A stretch of 64,000 nucleotides of DNA from Bacteroidaceae bacterium (GCA_017531985.1 JAFXJY010000033.1:1-64000); one strand, 5' to 3'. Shown: positions 26,251 to 36,098, counted from the stretch's first letter. Translations and numbers: made by a program. Notes: generated by a model from the letters alone, not told the origin.

Positions 26251-27915
26251 TTATTGTTCGTTACTTTGGTTATTCAGTTCCTTGTAGAGCAAGCGTTCGC
26301 CTGTTGTGCGTACGATTTCCTCATAGTACTCTTGAGAGTAACCCGGGAATTGTACTTCATCGGGCAATCCGTAGGCATTGCGTACAAAAGAACCGTCGGC
26401 ATTCTGTTTCTTAACATTGCCATCGAGGAACTTCACCATCAAGAACTCTCCAAGTTCTTTCCATGTCGTTGTGCTATATTCTGCTGCCTCGCAACTATAC
26501 GATGTCAACATCTCGCGAGCCGCCTCTTCGTTTACCCCATACAGTGCTACGGCAAGTTCGTCGATGGTGGCTACTTCTTGTTCAAACTGGTCTTCAAGGC
26601 GTTTCTGTACCTCGCGTATATCACCTATCATCGGATTATATCGGTTATATGCCATGTTGGCAACCCAGTTATGTACCCAGAATGCCGATGTCCATGTAAA
26701 GTTATACAAGTCGCCATTCGATGGGCTGAAACAATTGGGAACGCTTGTACTGCTGCAATACATAGGCACATACACTGTCGTATTGGCATCATCAACACCC
26801 CACCACAGGATACCACCTATCGCATCGGGTAGGTTGGGTCGCAACTGTGCCACCATTGTGAAGGCGGTCTGTTGGGTTGCGATTGCTCGCTCATTAAGAT
26901 ATTTCTTTCCATCTACTTCGTAGTACATCGGACGGAAACGGTAAGGCGAACCGAACGGACCTCCGCCTACATCGGTGTGCATGTCATAAGGTGTTCCATC
27001 AAAGTGATCTCGCATCGCATCTTTCATCTCTCGCAAGGTCAGTTTGCGGTCGGGACGCACATACAATGGCATTACTTCGCTGCCACTCTCTCCTTCAAGG
27101 TAGGGCAGATACTTATCCATGTCGCTGTTGAACATGCGGAAGAAACTCCACACGCGTGCATCACAGCCTCGCAATGCTCCGTAATCAAGGGGGGCATAGG
27201 CCGACGAGAAGCTGAAATCTTTATTTATACCATTGAAGTAGCCCATCTCGCGTGCAAGTGAGATAACATCGGGCGAGTAGATACAATTTTCGGGATCATC
27301 CAACGGGAATTGGTGGATGCGAGCCTGATTGGCGTGTCCCGATATGCAATCATCGGGTATGCGTACAGCCACCCACACAGCTCCCTTACGTCCGGGACCT
27401 TTACCTATCAGTTCAAGTACCCACACTTCATTCTTGTCGGCTATACTGAACGACTCACCGCTACTGTAATATCCATACTCCTTCACAAGTTCGGTCATCA
27501 CTGTTATTGCCTCGCGGGCTGTGCGTGAACGTTCAAGTCCCAGCTGTATCAGTGTTCCGTAATCGATAATTCCGGTTGTATCCACAAGCTCGGGACGTCC
27601 GCCCCATGTCGACTCGGTAATGGCCACCGAATGTTCATTGATGTTGCCTATTACTGCATAGGTGTGCGATGGTTGTGGTATTTTTCCCAACGGCTTACCC
27701 GAGTCCCAGTCTACAATCTCTCGCATCGAACCCGGTGCCCAGTCGGCTGCCGGTGTTGAGGTTAATGCTCCGTACAACGAGTGTGAGTCGGCCGAGTAAG
27801 TAATCATTACACTTCCATCTACTGTTGCATTACGTCCGGCTATCAGTCCGGTACATGCCAGTGCCGCGACAGGGGTCAGCAGGCACGCTGCAATAATTGT
27901 CGTTAATCTTTTCAT
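26251..27915 (-). CDS. Dipeptidase, peptidase family C69
   Basis: This 554-residue secreted cysteine peptidase has signal peptide MKRLTTIIAACLLTPVAALA. Cleavage would expose C21 (CTGLIAGRNATVDGS) as the N-terminal nucleophile, the hallmark of C69 PepD-like N-terminal-nucleophile hydrolases. Further blocks: ITESTWGGRPEL, VLELIGKG and RVPDD-like IPDDCISGHANQARI. It cleaves a broad range of dipeptides, here most likely in the periplasm. It lies 35 bases after the M23 peptidase gene and may share its promoter. Confidence 0.9.
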   Translation of the reverse strand: MKRLTTIIAACLLTPVAALACTGLIAGRNATVDGSVMITYSADSHSLYGALTSTPAADWAPGSMREIVDWDSGKPLGKIPQPSHTYAVIGNINEHSVAITESTWGGRPELVDTTGIIDYGTLIQLGLERSRTAREAITVMTELVKEYGYYSSGESFSIADKNEVWVLELIGKGPGRKGAVWVAVRIPDDCISGHANQARIHQFPLDDPENCIYSPDVISLAREMGYFNGINKDFSFSSAYAPLDYGALRGCDARVWSFFRMFNSDMDKYLPYLEGESGSEVMPLYVRPDRKLTLREMKDAMRDHFDGTPYDMHTDVGGGPFGSPYRFRPMYYEVDGKKYLNERAIATQQTAFTMVAQLRPNLPDAIGGILWWGVDDANTTVYVPMYCSSTSVPNCFSPSNGDLYNFTWTSAFWVHNWVANMAYNRYNPMIGDIREVQKRLEDQFEQEVATIDELAVALYGVNEEAAREMLTSYSCEAAEYSTTTWKELGEFLMVKFLDGNVKKQNADGSFVRNAYGLPDEVQFPGYSQEYYEEIVRTTGERLLYKELNNQSNEQ

Positions 27916-27949
27916 AATTCTATTGGTATTTTACATTCTTGTTTATTGG

Positions 27950-29638
27950 TTATATCGTTATATTATATTGGGCGGTTTTACTGTTTCCGCAATGGTCTGT
28001 CACTACAACTGTAAGTCTCTTTGCACCGCGTAGGGTGTAGGGGAGTCCTTTCAGCTTGCACGACAATTCGTGTCGCTTGGCATCATATTCCATGAGTACA
28101 TACTTTCCATCTATCTCGCCGCGATATTGCATGATTCCACTTCCGCTATCCTTGATCGTCAATTTTACAACTCCGTTCTTAGCCCATTGTTGCTGTTTGA
28201 CTGCTACGATGGTTGGTGCTGTTACATCGGCGGCTATGGCATAATGTCCACCCTCTCGCACATCGGCTACATACCATCCCGCATCATATTCTCCTATAAT
28301 GACACTTTTCTTCTCATTATATATGCTCACCATGTAATATTTCTCATCGGGTAGAGTGTCGCATGTGAGCTTGAGCGACAACTTACACCACTTGTGCAGC
28401 GGAACGTTGCGACTTCCCACTTCGTGTACCGACGAGTAATATCGCTCATCTTCATATTGTGAATGTGTGAAATAATAGTCGTCATACAATGCACCTTGCG
28501 GCAACTGTATATTCATCTCTTCGGTAGCATATTCATTGTCGTGCTTATACTCCATCTTCACTCCTTCGGGAGTGAGCGGTGGGGTGTCATTTCTGCGACC
28601 CTCTATATCCATCGATACTATCGATACATTCCCGTGCAAGTCTGTCAGTTCATATCGGCAATGGTACACTCGTTCTTCATCTATGACAAATGTTCCGTCT
28701 CCCTCCATCGCTCCATTTATCATCGATAGGTTGCTACCCGGTTGTATATAGGTACGCATGATAGCCGACCCCTTATTGCTACGCAACTCCTTGTAGTCGA
28801 CAAGCGAGTTGATGTAACGGCTCTCATGAAACGTGATGCTATCCATCACAGCATCATATAGCACCTCATCGTCGACTTCACATCGCACATGACGCACTCC
28901 ATATATGTTGCTTGTCTCATTCATGCGATCATACACCTTGATGCCTAACGATACACGTCCCCAGCCGGTCATTTCAGTCGTCGGACGATATTCATTTCCC
29001 ACCTTTTGTAACTGATATTTTTTTCTTGCATAATGATTACCATCACCTATTCCATCGTGGGCATACAATGCTACAAGCTGTGGTTCGGGCGGTCGATTAT
29101 CTTTCACAAGCTCTCTGTACAGTGGCAATGGATTGAGTGGCGATTCGCTCTCGGTGTGGCGTATTTCAAAGTGCAAGTGGGGACCTCCCGACGAACCACT
29201 ATTGCCACTACGAGCTATCATCATGCCACGACTCACCGGCAACTCGCCCGCTGCAAAAGTGACATCGATGGCATAACTCTCTTTTTCATATTGTATTGCT
29301 TGCACTGTGTCGGCAATGAAACTTGCAAACGACTGTAAGTGGGCATACACCGTCGTATAACCTGTGGGATGCGTGATATACAATGCCTTACCGTAGCCCC
29401 AAGGCGATACGGCCACTCGCGACACATATCCCTCTTCGGCTGCATATACTTTCAGCCCGGTTCGTCCTTGTGTCTTAAAGTCTACTCCCGAATGAAAATG
29501 ATTGCTTCGCAACTCTCCAAAGTTTGCACTCAGATACAATGGTACGTCAAGGGGCGAGACCATCTTCACCTCTTCTTGCTGTGCATATATTGCTACACAC
29601 ACACACACGCACACTATTGCTAACATTATTCTTTTCAT
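27950..29638 (-). CDS. M23 family metallopeptidase
   Basis: This 562-residue envelope protein starts at ATG 29638 (MKRIMLAIVCVCVCVAIYAQ signal peptide), preferred to the ATG 12 bases upstream because of the promoter at 29660. The LytM/M23 domain covers about residues 25-175: NHFHSGVDF (H and D zinc ligands), AHLQSF, and GSSGGPHLHFEI (HxH). The remaining 390 residues form beta-rich modules without recognised name. All zinc ligands are present, so it could cleave peptidoglycan cross-links or act as scaffold. The signal peptide is encoded by an (AC)7 repeat. Upstream of the C69 gene. Confidence 0.88.
   Translation of the reverse strand: MKRIMLAIVCVCVCVAIYAQQEEVKMVSPLDVPLYLSANFGELRSNHFHSGVDFKTQGRTGLKVYAAEEGYVSRVAVSPWGYGKALYITHPTGYTTVYAHLQSFASFIADTVQAIQYEKESYAIDVTFAAGELPVSRGMMIARSGNSGSSGGPHLHFEIRHTESESPLNPLPLYRELVKDNRPPEPQLVALYAHDGIGDGNHYARKKYQLQKVGNEYRPTTEMTGWGRVSLGIKVYDRMNETSNIYGVRHVRCEVDDEVLYDAVMDSITFHESRYINSLVDYKELRSNKGSAIMRTYIQPGSNLSMINGAMEGDGTFVIDEERVYHCRYELTDLHGNVSIVSMDIEGRRNDTPPLTPEGVKMEYKHDNEYATEEMNIQLPQGALYDDYYFTHSQYEDERYYSSVHEVGSRNVPLHKWCKLSLKLTCDTLPDEKYYMVSIYNEKKSVIIGEYDAGWYVADVREGGHYAIAADVTAPTIVAVKQQQWAKNGVVKLTIKDSGSGIMQYRGEIDGKYVLMEYDAKRHELSCKLKGLPYTLRGAKRLTVVVTDHCGNSKTAQYNITI
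29595..29614. repeat. (AC)n microsatellite in the M23 signal peptide
   Basis: Seven AC units at 29595-29608, then GCACAC. On the coding strand it encodes VCVCV in the hydrophobic core of the signal peptide. Confidence 0.8.
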
Positions 29639-29659
29639 GCTTCGGGGCATAATAGGTTA

Positions 29660-29690
29660 CAAAAATAAGCATAAACAACCACAATTGCAA
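29660..29690 (-). promoter_or_regulatory. Promoter of the M23 peptidase gene
   Basis: On the minus strand TTGC (29687-29690), 19 bases, TATTTTTG (29660-29667). The leader would be about 15 bases. Confidence 0.7.
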
Positions 29691-29829
29691 CTCCCATGAT
29701 GTAAAAAATATGGTGCCTGATTTTATTTGATTTATTTAATCACTGCAACCCGGTAATTCCATTCTCAACACATTACCCCGATTCCCGATTTATTGTAGTA
29801 ATGAATGCAGGCTTCATTCAACTTTACAC

Positions 29830-29868
29830 AAAAAAAAGTGAGCAGTATTCACAAAGGAACTTACTCAC
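29830..29868 (-). terminator. Rho-independent terminator, minus strand
   Basis: GTGAGTAAGT pairs with ACTGCTCAC (two mismatches) and is followed by a run of T on the minus strand. It ends either the nspC transcript (325 bases past its stop) or a separate small RNA. Confidence 0.6.
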
Positions 29869-30012
29869 ACATTCATTTTCTAAATCTTTATTTAACACTT
29901 CTCAGTGTTTCTCCCATGAAAAAAAATTTAATAAATTTTGAATAATCCAATTTTGCGAAATATTTCGCAAAGAAAAACTTTTATAAGTATGCAATTAACA
30001 ATAGCAAACCTA
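29830..30012 (-). ncRNA. Candidate small RNA or structured remnant in the 556-bp spacer
   Basis: On the minus strand two -7-like boxes (TATATTTG at 30021-30028 and TAGGTTTG at 30005-30012) precede three hairpins. These are a 20-bp palindrome (29952-29971), AACACT-GAGA-AGTGTT (about 29895-29910), and a final stem GTGAGTAAGT/ACTGCTCAC (29838-29868) followed by eight T. No convincing ORF is present. The -33 elements are poor, so this is a hypothesis; an IS remnant is an alternative. The rest of 29691-29829 and 30029-30194 shows no gene. Confidence 0.35.
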
Positions 30013-30194
30013 TTCTTCTGCAAATATAGTGAAATAAATAATATATTATTAAAAATAAGTGATAAAAAATATTAAATTGTTAGCATTTCTTATATTGTGA
30101 TTATTTCCTTACAGGAACTTCTCAACGTCAAGGCACTTTTCTTGACCTCTTTTATGCAGCATCGAAGGTCTGTTTTTTACCTTGCATCTTTGCT

Positions 30195-31340
30195 TTATCC
30201 CATGCGGTTGCGATAGTCGTCGTAGGTAAACTCTTTCCACAACTCCACACTGCCATCACTTCTGACACAGGCTATGGAGGGGTGGGGTACTCCATTGAAC
30301 ATCGTAGTCTTAACAATGGTGTAGTGTATCATATCCTCAAAGATTATCTTTTCGCCTATTTGCAGCTCGTGGTTAAAGTCCCAGTCGGCTATATAGTCTC
30401 CACTCAAACACGAATTACCTCCCATGCGATAACGATATGTGTCGGTTGTGGGTTCTACCGCACTGCGTATAACCGGTTTGTAGGGCATCTCTAAGCAGTC
30501 GGGCATGTGGCATGCAAATGAGGTGTCGAGAATGGCTGTGCGTATCCCATGATTTTCCACAATATCCACAATGGTGCTGACAAGTGTCCCCGTCTGCCAA
30601 GCAAAGGCACTGCCGGGTTCGAGTATCACTTGCAAGTGAGGATGGCGATTGCGGAAGGATTGCAGCGTTGTTATCAGATGCTCTACGTCATATCCGGCTC
30701 GCGTCATCAAGTGACCTCCTCCCATGTTTATCCATTTTACTTGACTCAACCACGGTGCAAATCGCTCCTCTACGACTCTCAGTGTTCGTTCAAGATCGTA
30801 GGAACTCGACTCACACAGTGTGTGAAAGTGCAGTCCCTCTATGCCATCGGGTAGGCGTTCGGGCAATCGGTCGGCTACAACACCCAAGCGTGAGCCGGGG
30901 GCACAGGGGTTGTATAAGTCGGTCTCTACGTCCGAAAACTCCGGATTGATACGCACTCCGCACGAAATATTTCGTTCGTAGGCTTTCACTCGTCCCTCAA
31001 AGTGGGCATATTGACTCAATGAGTTGAACGTGATGTGGCTGCTATATCGCAATATTTCGTCGAAACTACCATCGGTGTAGGCCGGAGAATATGTGTGTGC
31101 AAGGCAGCCCAGTTCCTCATAGGCCAGTCGGGCTTCGTGTATCGAACTGGCTGTCGATGTGGGTATATATTCGCGTACTATCGGAAATGCTTCCCACAGG
31201 GCAAAGGCCTTGAATGCAAGAATAATATCTACGCCGGCTCGTTCTTTGACACTGCGTATGAGCGACAAGTTGCGACGTAACAAATCTTCTTCCAGTACAT
31301 AACAGGGCGAGGGTAGGGTATTCATTGTAAGATGTTTCAT
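30195..31340 (-). CDS. nspC: Carboxynorspermidine decarboxylase
   Basis: This 381-residue PLP-dependent decarboxylase of the alanine-racemase-like fold makes norspermidine or spermidine from its carboxylated precursor. Visible: LPSPCYVLEEDLLRRNL, the PLP-lysine motif ILAFKAFALW, SSIHEARLAYEEL, INPEFSDVETDLYNPC, HFHTLCESSSYDLE, and GGGHLMTRAGYD. Start at ATG 31340 (MKHLTMNTLPSPC), 19 bases after the uvrD stop. The ORF start at 31382 would overlap uvrD, and ATG 31325 is also possible. In Bacteroidetes this enzyme works with a carboxynorspermidine dehydrogenase, not seen here. Confidence 0.92.
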   Translation of the reverse strand: MKHLTMNTLPSPCYVLEEDLLRRNLSLIRSVKERAGVDIILAFKAFALWEAFPIVREYIPTSTASSIHEARLAYEELGCLAHTYSPAYTDGSFDEILRYSSHITFNSLSQYAHFEGRVKAYERNISCGVRINPEFSDVETDLYNPCAPGSRLGVVADRLPERLPDGIEGLHFHTLCESSSYDLERTLRVVEERFAPWLSQVKWINMGGGHLMTRAGYDVEHLITTLQSFRNRHPHLQVILEPGSAFAWQTGTLVSTIVDIVENHGIRTAILDTSFACHMPDCLEMPYKPVIRSAVEPTTDTYRYRMGGNSCLSGDYIADWDFNHELQIGEKIIFEDMIHYTIVKTTMFNGVPHPSIACVRSDGSVELWKEFTYDDYRNRMG

Positions 31341-31359
31341 GTGAATATGTAACTTTATA

Positions 31360-33678
31360 TTATATGATTGTAAACTTGGCAAATTTCAGTAATAGTTGCT
31401 TGCGACCTACAATGTCGAATTGTACCGTTATTTTGCAATTATCGCCCACACCTTCTATGGCTTCAACTACTCCTGAGCCGAATCGGTCATGGCGTATGCG
31501 ACAACCCACATCGAGCTTGCCGCTTGGGGTTGTTACACTCTCTTGTGGCTGCGGAGTATTGCGGTTATCCGATGTAGGTTCCATGCTGCGGAGAGTACGC
31601 TTGGTGCTTGACGTTTTGTCATTTGTTGCAGTGCTTTTTCCCCACCAACTACTTTTCCATCCGCCACTATGCTCATTCACTTCTGTTTGATTCCTGACCG
31701 TAGCTACTCCATCCTTGCGGTCGAGCAGCGAGGGGTCGAAGTCGTTAAGAAAACGGCTGGGACGACAGGTATTGGTCTTGCCATTGCGAAATCGTGTCTG
31801 AGCATAACTCATCACGCAGTTCTCTTTTGCCCGGGTCACAGCTACATATAGCAATCGGCGTTCCTCTTCAATCTGAGACATATCTTCTACCGACATGATG
31901 GACGGAAACAACTCTTCCTCCATACCTGTAATGAAGACATTGCGAAATTCCAGCCCCTTCGAGGCATGTACTGTCATCAATGTTACTTTATCTTCATTGC
32001 CATCTTCGTTGCGGTCTTGGTCGGTAATAAGTGATATTTCAGCCAAGAAGTCGGCAAGGGTTGTCTCCTCTACTCCTTCTTCCATGCGATTGCTCATGAA
32101 TGTATATACTCCATCTTGCAGCGACTCGATATTCTCCTGCTGACTGACATTCTCCGGTGTATCCGATGCATATATCTCTGTTATCATGCCCGAGCGTTGC
32201 AACACTTGTCGCACAAGTTCGGCTATATCTTTCTCCTCCTCGGCAAGTTTTTGCAACGAACTTATCAACTCCACAAAGACCGACAACTTGGCTCGTGTTC
32301 CATTGTTAATGGGTACATTATACTCTATTGGTGCCGATAGTACATCCCACACACCGATATTGTGTGTATGGGCTGCGGTCAGCACTTTGCTCACCGTCGT
32401 GTCACCAATGCCTCGCGATGGATAGTTGATGACTCGCTTCATCGCCTCTTCGTCGTTGGGATTTACCACAAGACGTAAGTAGGCTACGGCATCTTTTATC
32501 TCTTTACGCTGGTAGAATGCCACCCCTCCGTATATCCGATAGGGGATGTTTCGGTTACGCAACGCCTCTTCAAGTGAACGTGACTGTGAGTTGGTGCGAT
32601 ATAGGATAGCAAACTCGCTATACCGATGGTTGTGCAGCATGTGCATCTCCATGATGCGATTGGCTATCATATAACCCTCTTCATAGTCCGAGTATGCCGA
32701 GCATAGCATCACCTTGCTACCACGCTGACGGTGTGAATAGACGTTCTTGGGTATCTGATTATGATTTTTCTTAATAAGCGAGTTGGCGGCATCAACAATA
32801 TTCTGTGTCGAACGATAGTTTTGTTCCAACTTGTCAATACGCAAGTCGGGGTACTCATTTTTCAGATTCAGTATATTCCCTATGTTTGCTCCGCGAAATG
32901 AATAGATACTCTGTGCATCGTCACCTACCACACACAATTTTCCACTCTCGCGGCACAATTGTGTGACAATAAGATGTTGCGAGAAATTTGTGTCTTGGTA
33001 TTCATCGACAAGCACATAACGAAATAGGTCGCGGTAGCGTTGTGCCACATCGGGATGATCGCGAAAGAGAATATTGGTGTACAACAATAAGTCGTCAAAA
33101 TCCATCGCTCCGGCCTTGAAGCATCGCGACCAATAGGTGTTGTAGATACTGTATATCAGGGGGCGATTCTGGTTCCTATCCATTTTTCGCAGCTCTTCGT
33201 TCTGAGCATACGCAGCAGGGGTTATCAATGCATTCTTGGCATTCGATATGATGCTCTGCACCACTGCCGGCTTGTATATCTTATCGTCGAGACCGGCCTC
33301 TTTGATAATCGATTTGATGAGCGAACGCGAGTCGGCGGTGTCATATATCGTAAAGTCGTGACGAAATCCTATCGCCTCGGCGTTGGCATGCAGGATGCGT
33401 GAAAAGATGGAGTGAAACGTTCCCATCCACAGCCGTGAAGCTGTCTCTCGTCCCACCAACATCGCTATACGCTCCTTCATCTCGTTGGCTGCTTTGATAG
33501 TAAAGGTCAAGGCAAGTATTCGCCATGGCTCATAACCCTGCGTTAGCAGATGTGCTATTTTATAGGTCAATACACGCGTTTTCCCCGAGCCGGCTCCTGC
33601 AATGACTAACTGTGGCCCTCCCGTATAGACTACTGCTTCTCTTTGTGCTTCATTCAGTTGTCCCAAGTCTATGTTCAT
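31360..33678 (-). CDS. uvrD: DNA helicase UvrD/PcrA (SF1A)
   Basis: This 772-residue 3'-5' helicase acts in nucleotide excision and mismatch repair. Motifs: Q motif LNEAQREAV, Walker A GAGSGKTRVLTYK, LVDEYQDTN (motif II), DDAQSIYSFRGA (III), EQNYRST (IV), VTLMTVHASKGLEF (V) and VAVTRAKENCVM (VI). The C-terminal 60 residues (VGCRIRHDRFGSGVVEAIEG onward) form the PcrA/UvrD Tudor-like RNA polymerase-binding domain. The length is typical. Followed by nspC in the same direction. Confidence 0.96.
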   Translation of the reverse strand: MNIDLGQLNEAQREAVVYTGGPQLVIAGAGSGKTRVLTYKIAHLLTQGYEPWRILALTFTIKAANEMKERIAMLVGRETASRLWMGTFHSIFSRILHANAEAIGFRHDFTIYDTADSRSLIKSIIKEAGLDDKIYKPAVVQSIISNAKNALITPAAYAQNEELRKMDRNQNRPLIYSIYNTYWSRCFKAGAMDFDDLLLYTNILFRDHPDVAQRYRDLFRYVLVDEYQDTNFSQHLIVTQLCRESGKLCVVGDDAQSIYSFRGANIGNILNLKNEYPDLRIDKLEQNYRSTQNIVDAANSLIKKNHNQIPKNVYSHRQRGSKVMLCSAYSDYEEGYMIANRIMEMHMLHNHRYSEFAILYRTNSQSRSLEEALRNRNIPYRIYGGVAFYQRKEIKDAVAYLRLVVNPNDEEAMKRVINYPSRGIGDTTVSKVLTAAHTHNIGVWDVLSAPIEYNVPINNGTRAKLSVFVELISSLQKLAEEEKDIAELVRQVLQRSGMITEIYASDTPENVSQQENIESLQDGVYTFMSNRMEEGVEETTLADFLAEISLITDQDRNEDGNEDKVTLMTVHASKGLEFRNVFITGMEEELFPSIMSVEDMSQIEEERRLLYVAVTRAKENCVMSYAQTRFRNGKTNTCRPSRFLNDFDPSLLDRKDGVATVRNQTEVNEHSGGWKSSWWGKSTATNDKTSSTKRTLRSMEPTSDNRNTPQPQESVTTPSGKLDVGCRIRHDRFGSGVVEAIEGVGDNCKITVQFDIVGRKQLLLKFAKFTII

Positions 33679-33741
33679 ATCTTCTCTCTCTTTTCTCTAC
33701 ATTATAACTTGTTCCTATAACCGACTCACTATTGCTGTCGG

Positions 33742-35121
33742 CTATTTCAATATCTTCTTTACCCACTTCAATTTGTTGCCGTAAGGGGCACACTTCACAT
33801 CCATATACATGCGGGTTGTTGTCGTGACAACACTCTTGGCATGGCTGAACGTCTCAAACGAGTATCGTCCGTGGTAATGCCCCATGCCACTGCGACCTTT
33901 CCCACCGAATGGCAATTGGTTGTTTACCACATGTACGATGGTATCATTGATACACACACCACCCGACTCGGTGTGTGCTATCATATAATTGGCTCGCTTC
34001 TTGCTATTGGTGAAATAGTACAATGCCAATGGCGTGGCATGATTATTTATATGCTCTACACAATCGTCCACATCACCAAAGGTTATCACCGGCAAGATGG
34101 GACCGAATATCTCTTCGTGCAACAATGGCGATTGGGGTTCTATCTCGGTCATGAGAGTAGGGGCTATGTAACGTGCTTCTCTGTCGCAATCGCCACCCGA
34201 TATTATCTTGCCATGCGACAACATTCCCACAAGACGGTCATAATGTTTCTGGTTGACTATGCGAGGATAGTCGGGCGATAGGCGTGGGTCATTACCATAT
34301 TGTCGAGCTATCTCCTCCTTTATCAATGCTATAAGACGAGCCTGCACATGGGCATGGACAAAGAGATAGTCGGGAGCCACACACGTCTGTCCGCAATTGA
34401 TAAACTTACCCCACACAATGCGTTGTGCAGCTATGCGTAAGTCGGCATCTTCATCAACAATGCAAGGTGACTTGCCTCCCAGCTCCAATGTCACAGGCGT
34501 AAGATGGCGGGCGGCGGCCTCCATGACCAAGCGTCCGTTTTTCTCGCCTCCCGTAAAGAATATATAGTCCCATTCAAGTTCCAGCAGTTGCGAGGTTACC
34601 CCGGCATGAGGCTCTATGGCGGCTATATATTCATCTTCGTAACACTCATCTATTATTTTCTTTATGACCGATGCGGTGTGTGGAGCATCGGACGATGGCT
34701 TTACAACAGCACAATTGCCGGCTGCGATGGCTCCCACAAGAGGTAACAGTGCCAGCTGCAACGGATAATTCCATGGAGCTATGATAAGCACCACTCCTCG
34801 TGGCTCGTAGTGTATCGAACTTCGCGAACCGAAGAGCATCAGTGGTGTCGATACTCGTCGACGCTCAACCCACTTATGCAAGTGTCGTTGCATGTATGAT
34901 ATCTCATGCAAGAGCATGCCTATCTCTGTTGAATAACTTTCAAACGCCGACTTGCCCAAGTCTTTCTGTAAAGCCTCGGTTAGCAACTCTTCGTGTTCAA
35001 CGATACTCTCTCGCAGACGGTCTAAGGCTGCCAGTCGGTAGGGCAACTCGCGTGTAATATGTTCAACATAGAACAGGCGTTGCCTTCTTAACAAGTCACT
35101 ATATCCATTCGTCTCAACCAT
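33742..35121 (-). CDS. Aldehyde dehydrogenase (class 3-like)
   Basis: This 459-residue NAD(P)-dependent enzyme oxidises aldehydes to acids. ATG 35121 (MVETNGYSDLLRRQR) is preferred; the frame's TTG two codons earlier is weaker. Seen: APWNYPLQLALLPLVGAIA, FFTGG, the general base in LELGGKSP and the nucleophile in FINCGQTCVAPDY near 245, then EEIFGPILPV and LPFGGKGRSGMGHYHG. The short length and NYPLQL region fit the ALDH3/YwdH group, which has few positions at the C-terminus and often acts on fatty or aromatic aldehydes. Lies between DUF1460 and uvrD genes. Confidence 0.93.
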   Translation of the reverse strand: MVETNGYSDLLRRQRLFYVEHITRELPYRLAALDRLRESIVEHEELLTEALQKDLGKSAFESYSTEIGMLLHEISYMQRHLHKWVERRRVSTPLMLFGSRSSIHYEPRGVVLIIAPWNYPLQLALLPLVGAIAAGNCAVVKPSSDAPHTASVIKKIIDECYEDEYIAAIEPHAGVTSQLLELEWDYIFFTGGEKNGRLVMEAAARHLTPVTLELGGKSPCIVDEDADLRIAAQRIVWGKFINCGQTCVAPDYLFVHAHVQARLIALIKEEIARQYGNDPRLSPDYPRIVNQKHYDRLVGMLSHGKIISGGDCDREARYIAPTLMTEIEPQSPLLHEEIFGPILPVITFGDVDDCVEHINNHATPLALYYFTNSKKRANYMIAHTESGGVCINDTIVHVVNNQLPFGGKGRSGMGHYHGRYSFETFSHAKSVVTTTTRMYMDVKCAPYGNKLKWVKKILK

Positions 35122-35134
35122 ATTCAATTGTCTA

Positions 35135-36010
35135 TCATTTCATGCGTACAACACGTATTCCACTGATTTTGTTATTGCCTGCCATGTATTGTTGCAACGG
35201 TACAGGTTCTATGATTACTTTCTTGGCATGAGACGAAGCATGTAACAGGTGCGGACGACCTTTCATCATCACTACTATTCCCATATGCGATACATCGAGT
35301 CCCGGAGTTGTAGTGGTGAAGAGTACTATGTCGCCGTTTTGTAACTTCTTTTCTACCTTCGGATTGTTCATTGCCTGCTTGGGGATATATGTATAAGTTG
35401 ACGGATTATATCTCTTCTCTATCTGCTGCATCTTGGCATACTCTTCGGCATTATCAACAAGTGCCTTGTAGCTGCGACGATGATTGGTCATGTAGTTGAG
35501 TTGTAGCTTTTGCTTCTTTGATTGTGCGAACTGCTCGCTCACCTCTACAAAGTTGCCCCGTTCGCTATTGTCTGCAACCCAGTCGCTCACATAGTGTAAT
35601 CGCGAACTGTATCCATCTATCACTCCACCTCTATATCGTATCGACTGCAAGTTCTTCTCGTAGTCGCGATAGGTTGTTGTATCCTCCGCCGTTGTCATGG
35701 CAAGGGCTATGACACTCTCTACAAAGGTTGTGCAGTCATACTGCGATGTATTGACGGTTAACATCTCACTCTCTCCTTCGAGGGTCGATGCTACATATGG
35801 TCGACCCAACCATTGGCGGGCTATGAACACAATTCTTTCGCCGGCACTCTCCAACTCTACGGCACGAGTATCGTTGATGATGCTTGTTAGGCAAGTTGTG
35901 TCGGTTGCTTCGTGATGATAACGCACACTATCGGGGGTAGCCGCAAGTAGCTGTATGGCTGTCAACAATACAGTAGCCACACTTATGAATGTTCTTTTCA
36001 TATTCATCAT
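35135..36010 (-). CDS. DUF1460 (NlpC/P60-like amidase) protein
   Basis: This 291-residue secreted protein may start at any of three close ATGs (36010, 36007, 36001). The last gives MKRTFISVATVLLTAIQLLA, a clean signal peptide. The family, with solved structures from Bacteroides, has an NlpC/P60-type fold and cleaves cell-wall amide bonds. Seen: ARQWLGRPYVASTLEG, the nucleophile region SQYDCTTFVES near residue 93, and the histidine region DVSHMGIVV followed by LLHASSHAKK. A perfect promoter lies at 36047-36077. The aldehyde dehydrogenase gene follows after 13 bases. Confidence 0.88.
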   Translation of the reverse strand: MMNMKRTFISVATVLLTAIQLLAATPDSVRYHHEATDTTCLTSIINDTRAVELESAGERIVFIARQWLGRPYVASTLEGESEMLTVNTSQYDCTTFVESVIALAMTTAEDTTTYRDYEKNLQSIRYRGGVIDGYSSRLHYVSDWVADNSERGNFVEVSEQFAQSKKQKLQLNYMTNHRRSYKALVDNAEEYAKMQQIEKRYNPSTYTYIPKQAMNNPKVEKKLQNGDIVLFTTTTPGLDVSHMGIVVMMKGRPHLLHASSHAKKVIIEPVPLQQYMAGNNKISGIRVVRMK

Positions 36011-36046
36011 TATTATGGGTGGTTAATAACTTATTTTTCCAACTTA

Positions 36047-36077
36047 CAAAGTTAGTAAAGTCAGCCGAATTATCAAA
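36047..36077 (-). promoter_or_regulatory. Promoter of the DUF1460 gene
   Basis: On the minus strand TTTG (36074-36077), 19 bases, TAACTTTG (36047-36054). Confidence 0.8.
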
Positions 36078-36098
36078 ATATATTTTCGGTTTATATCA

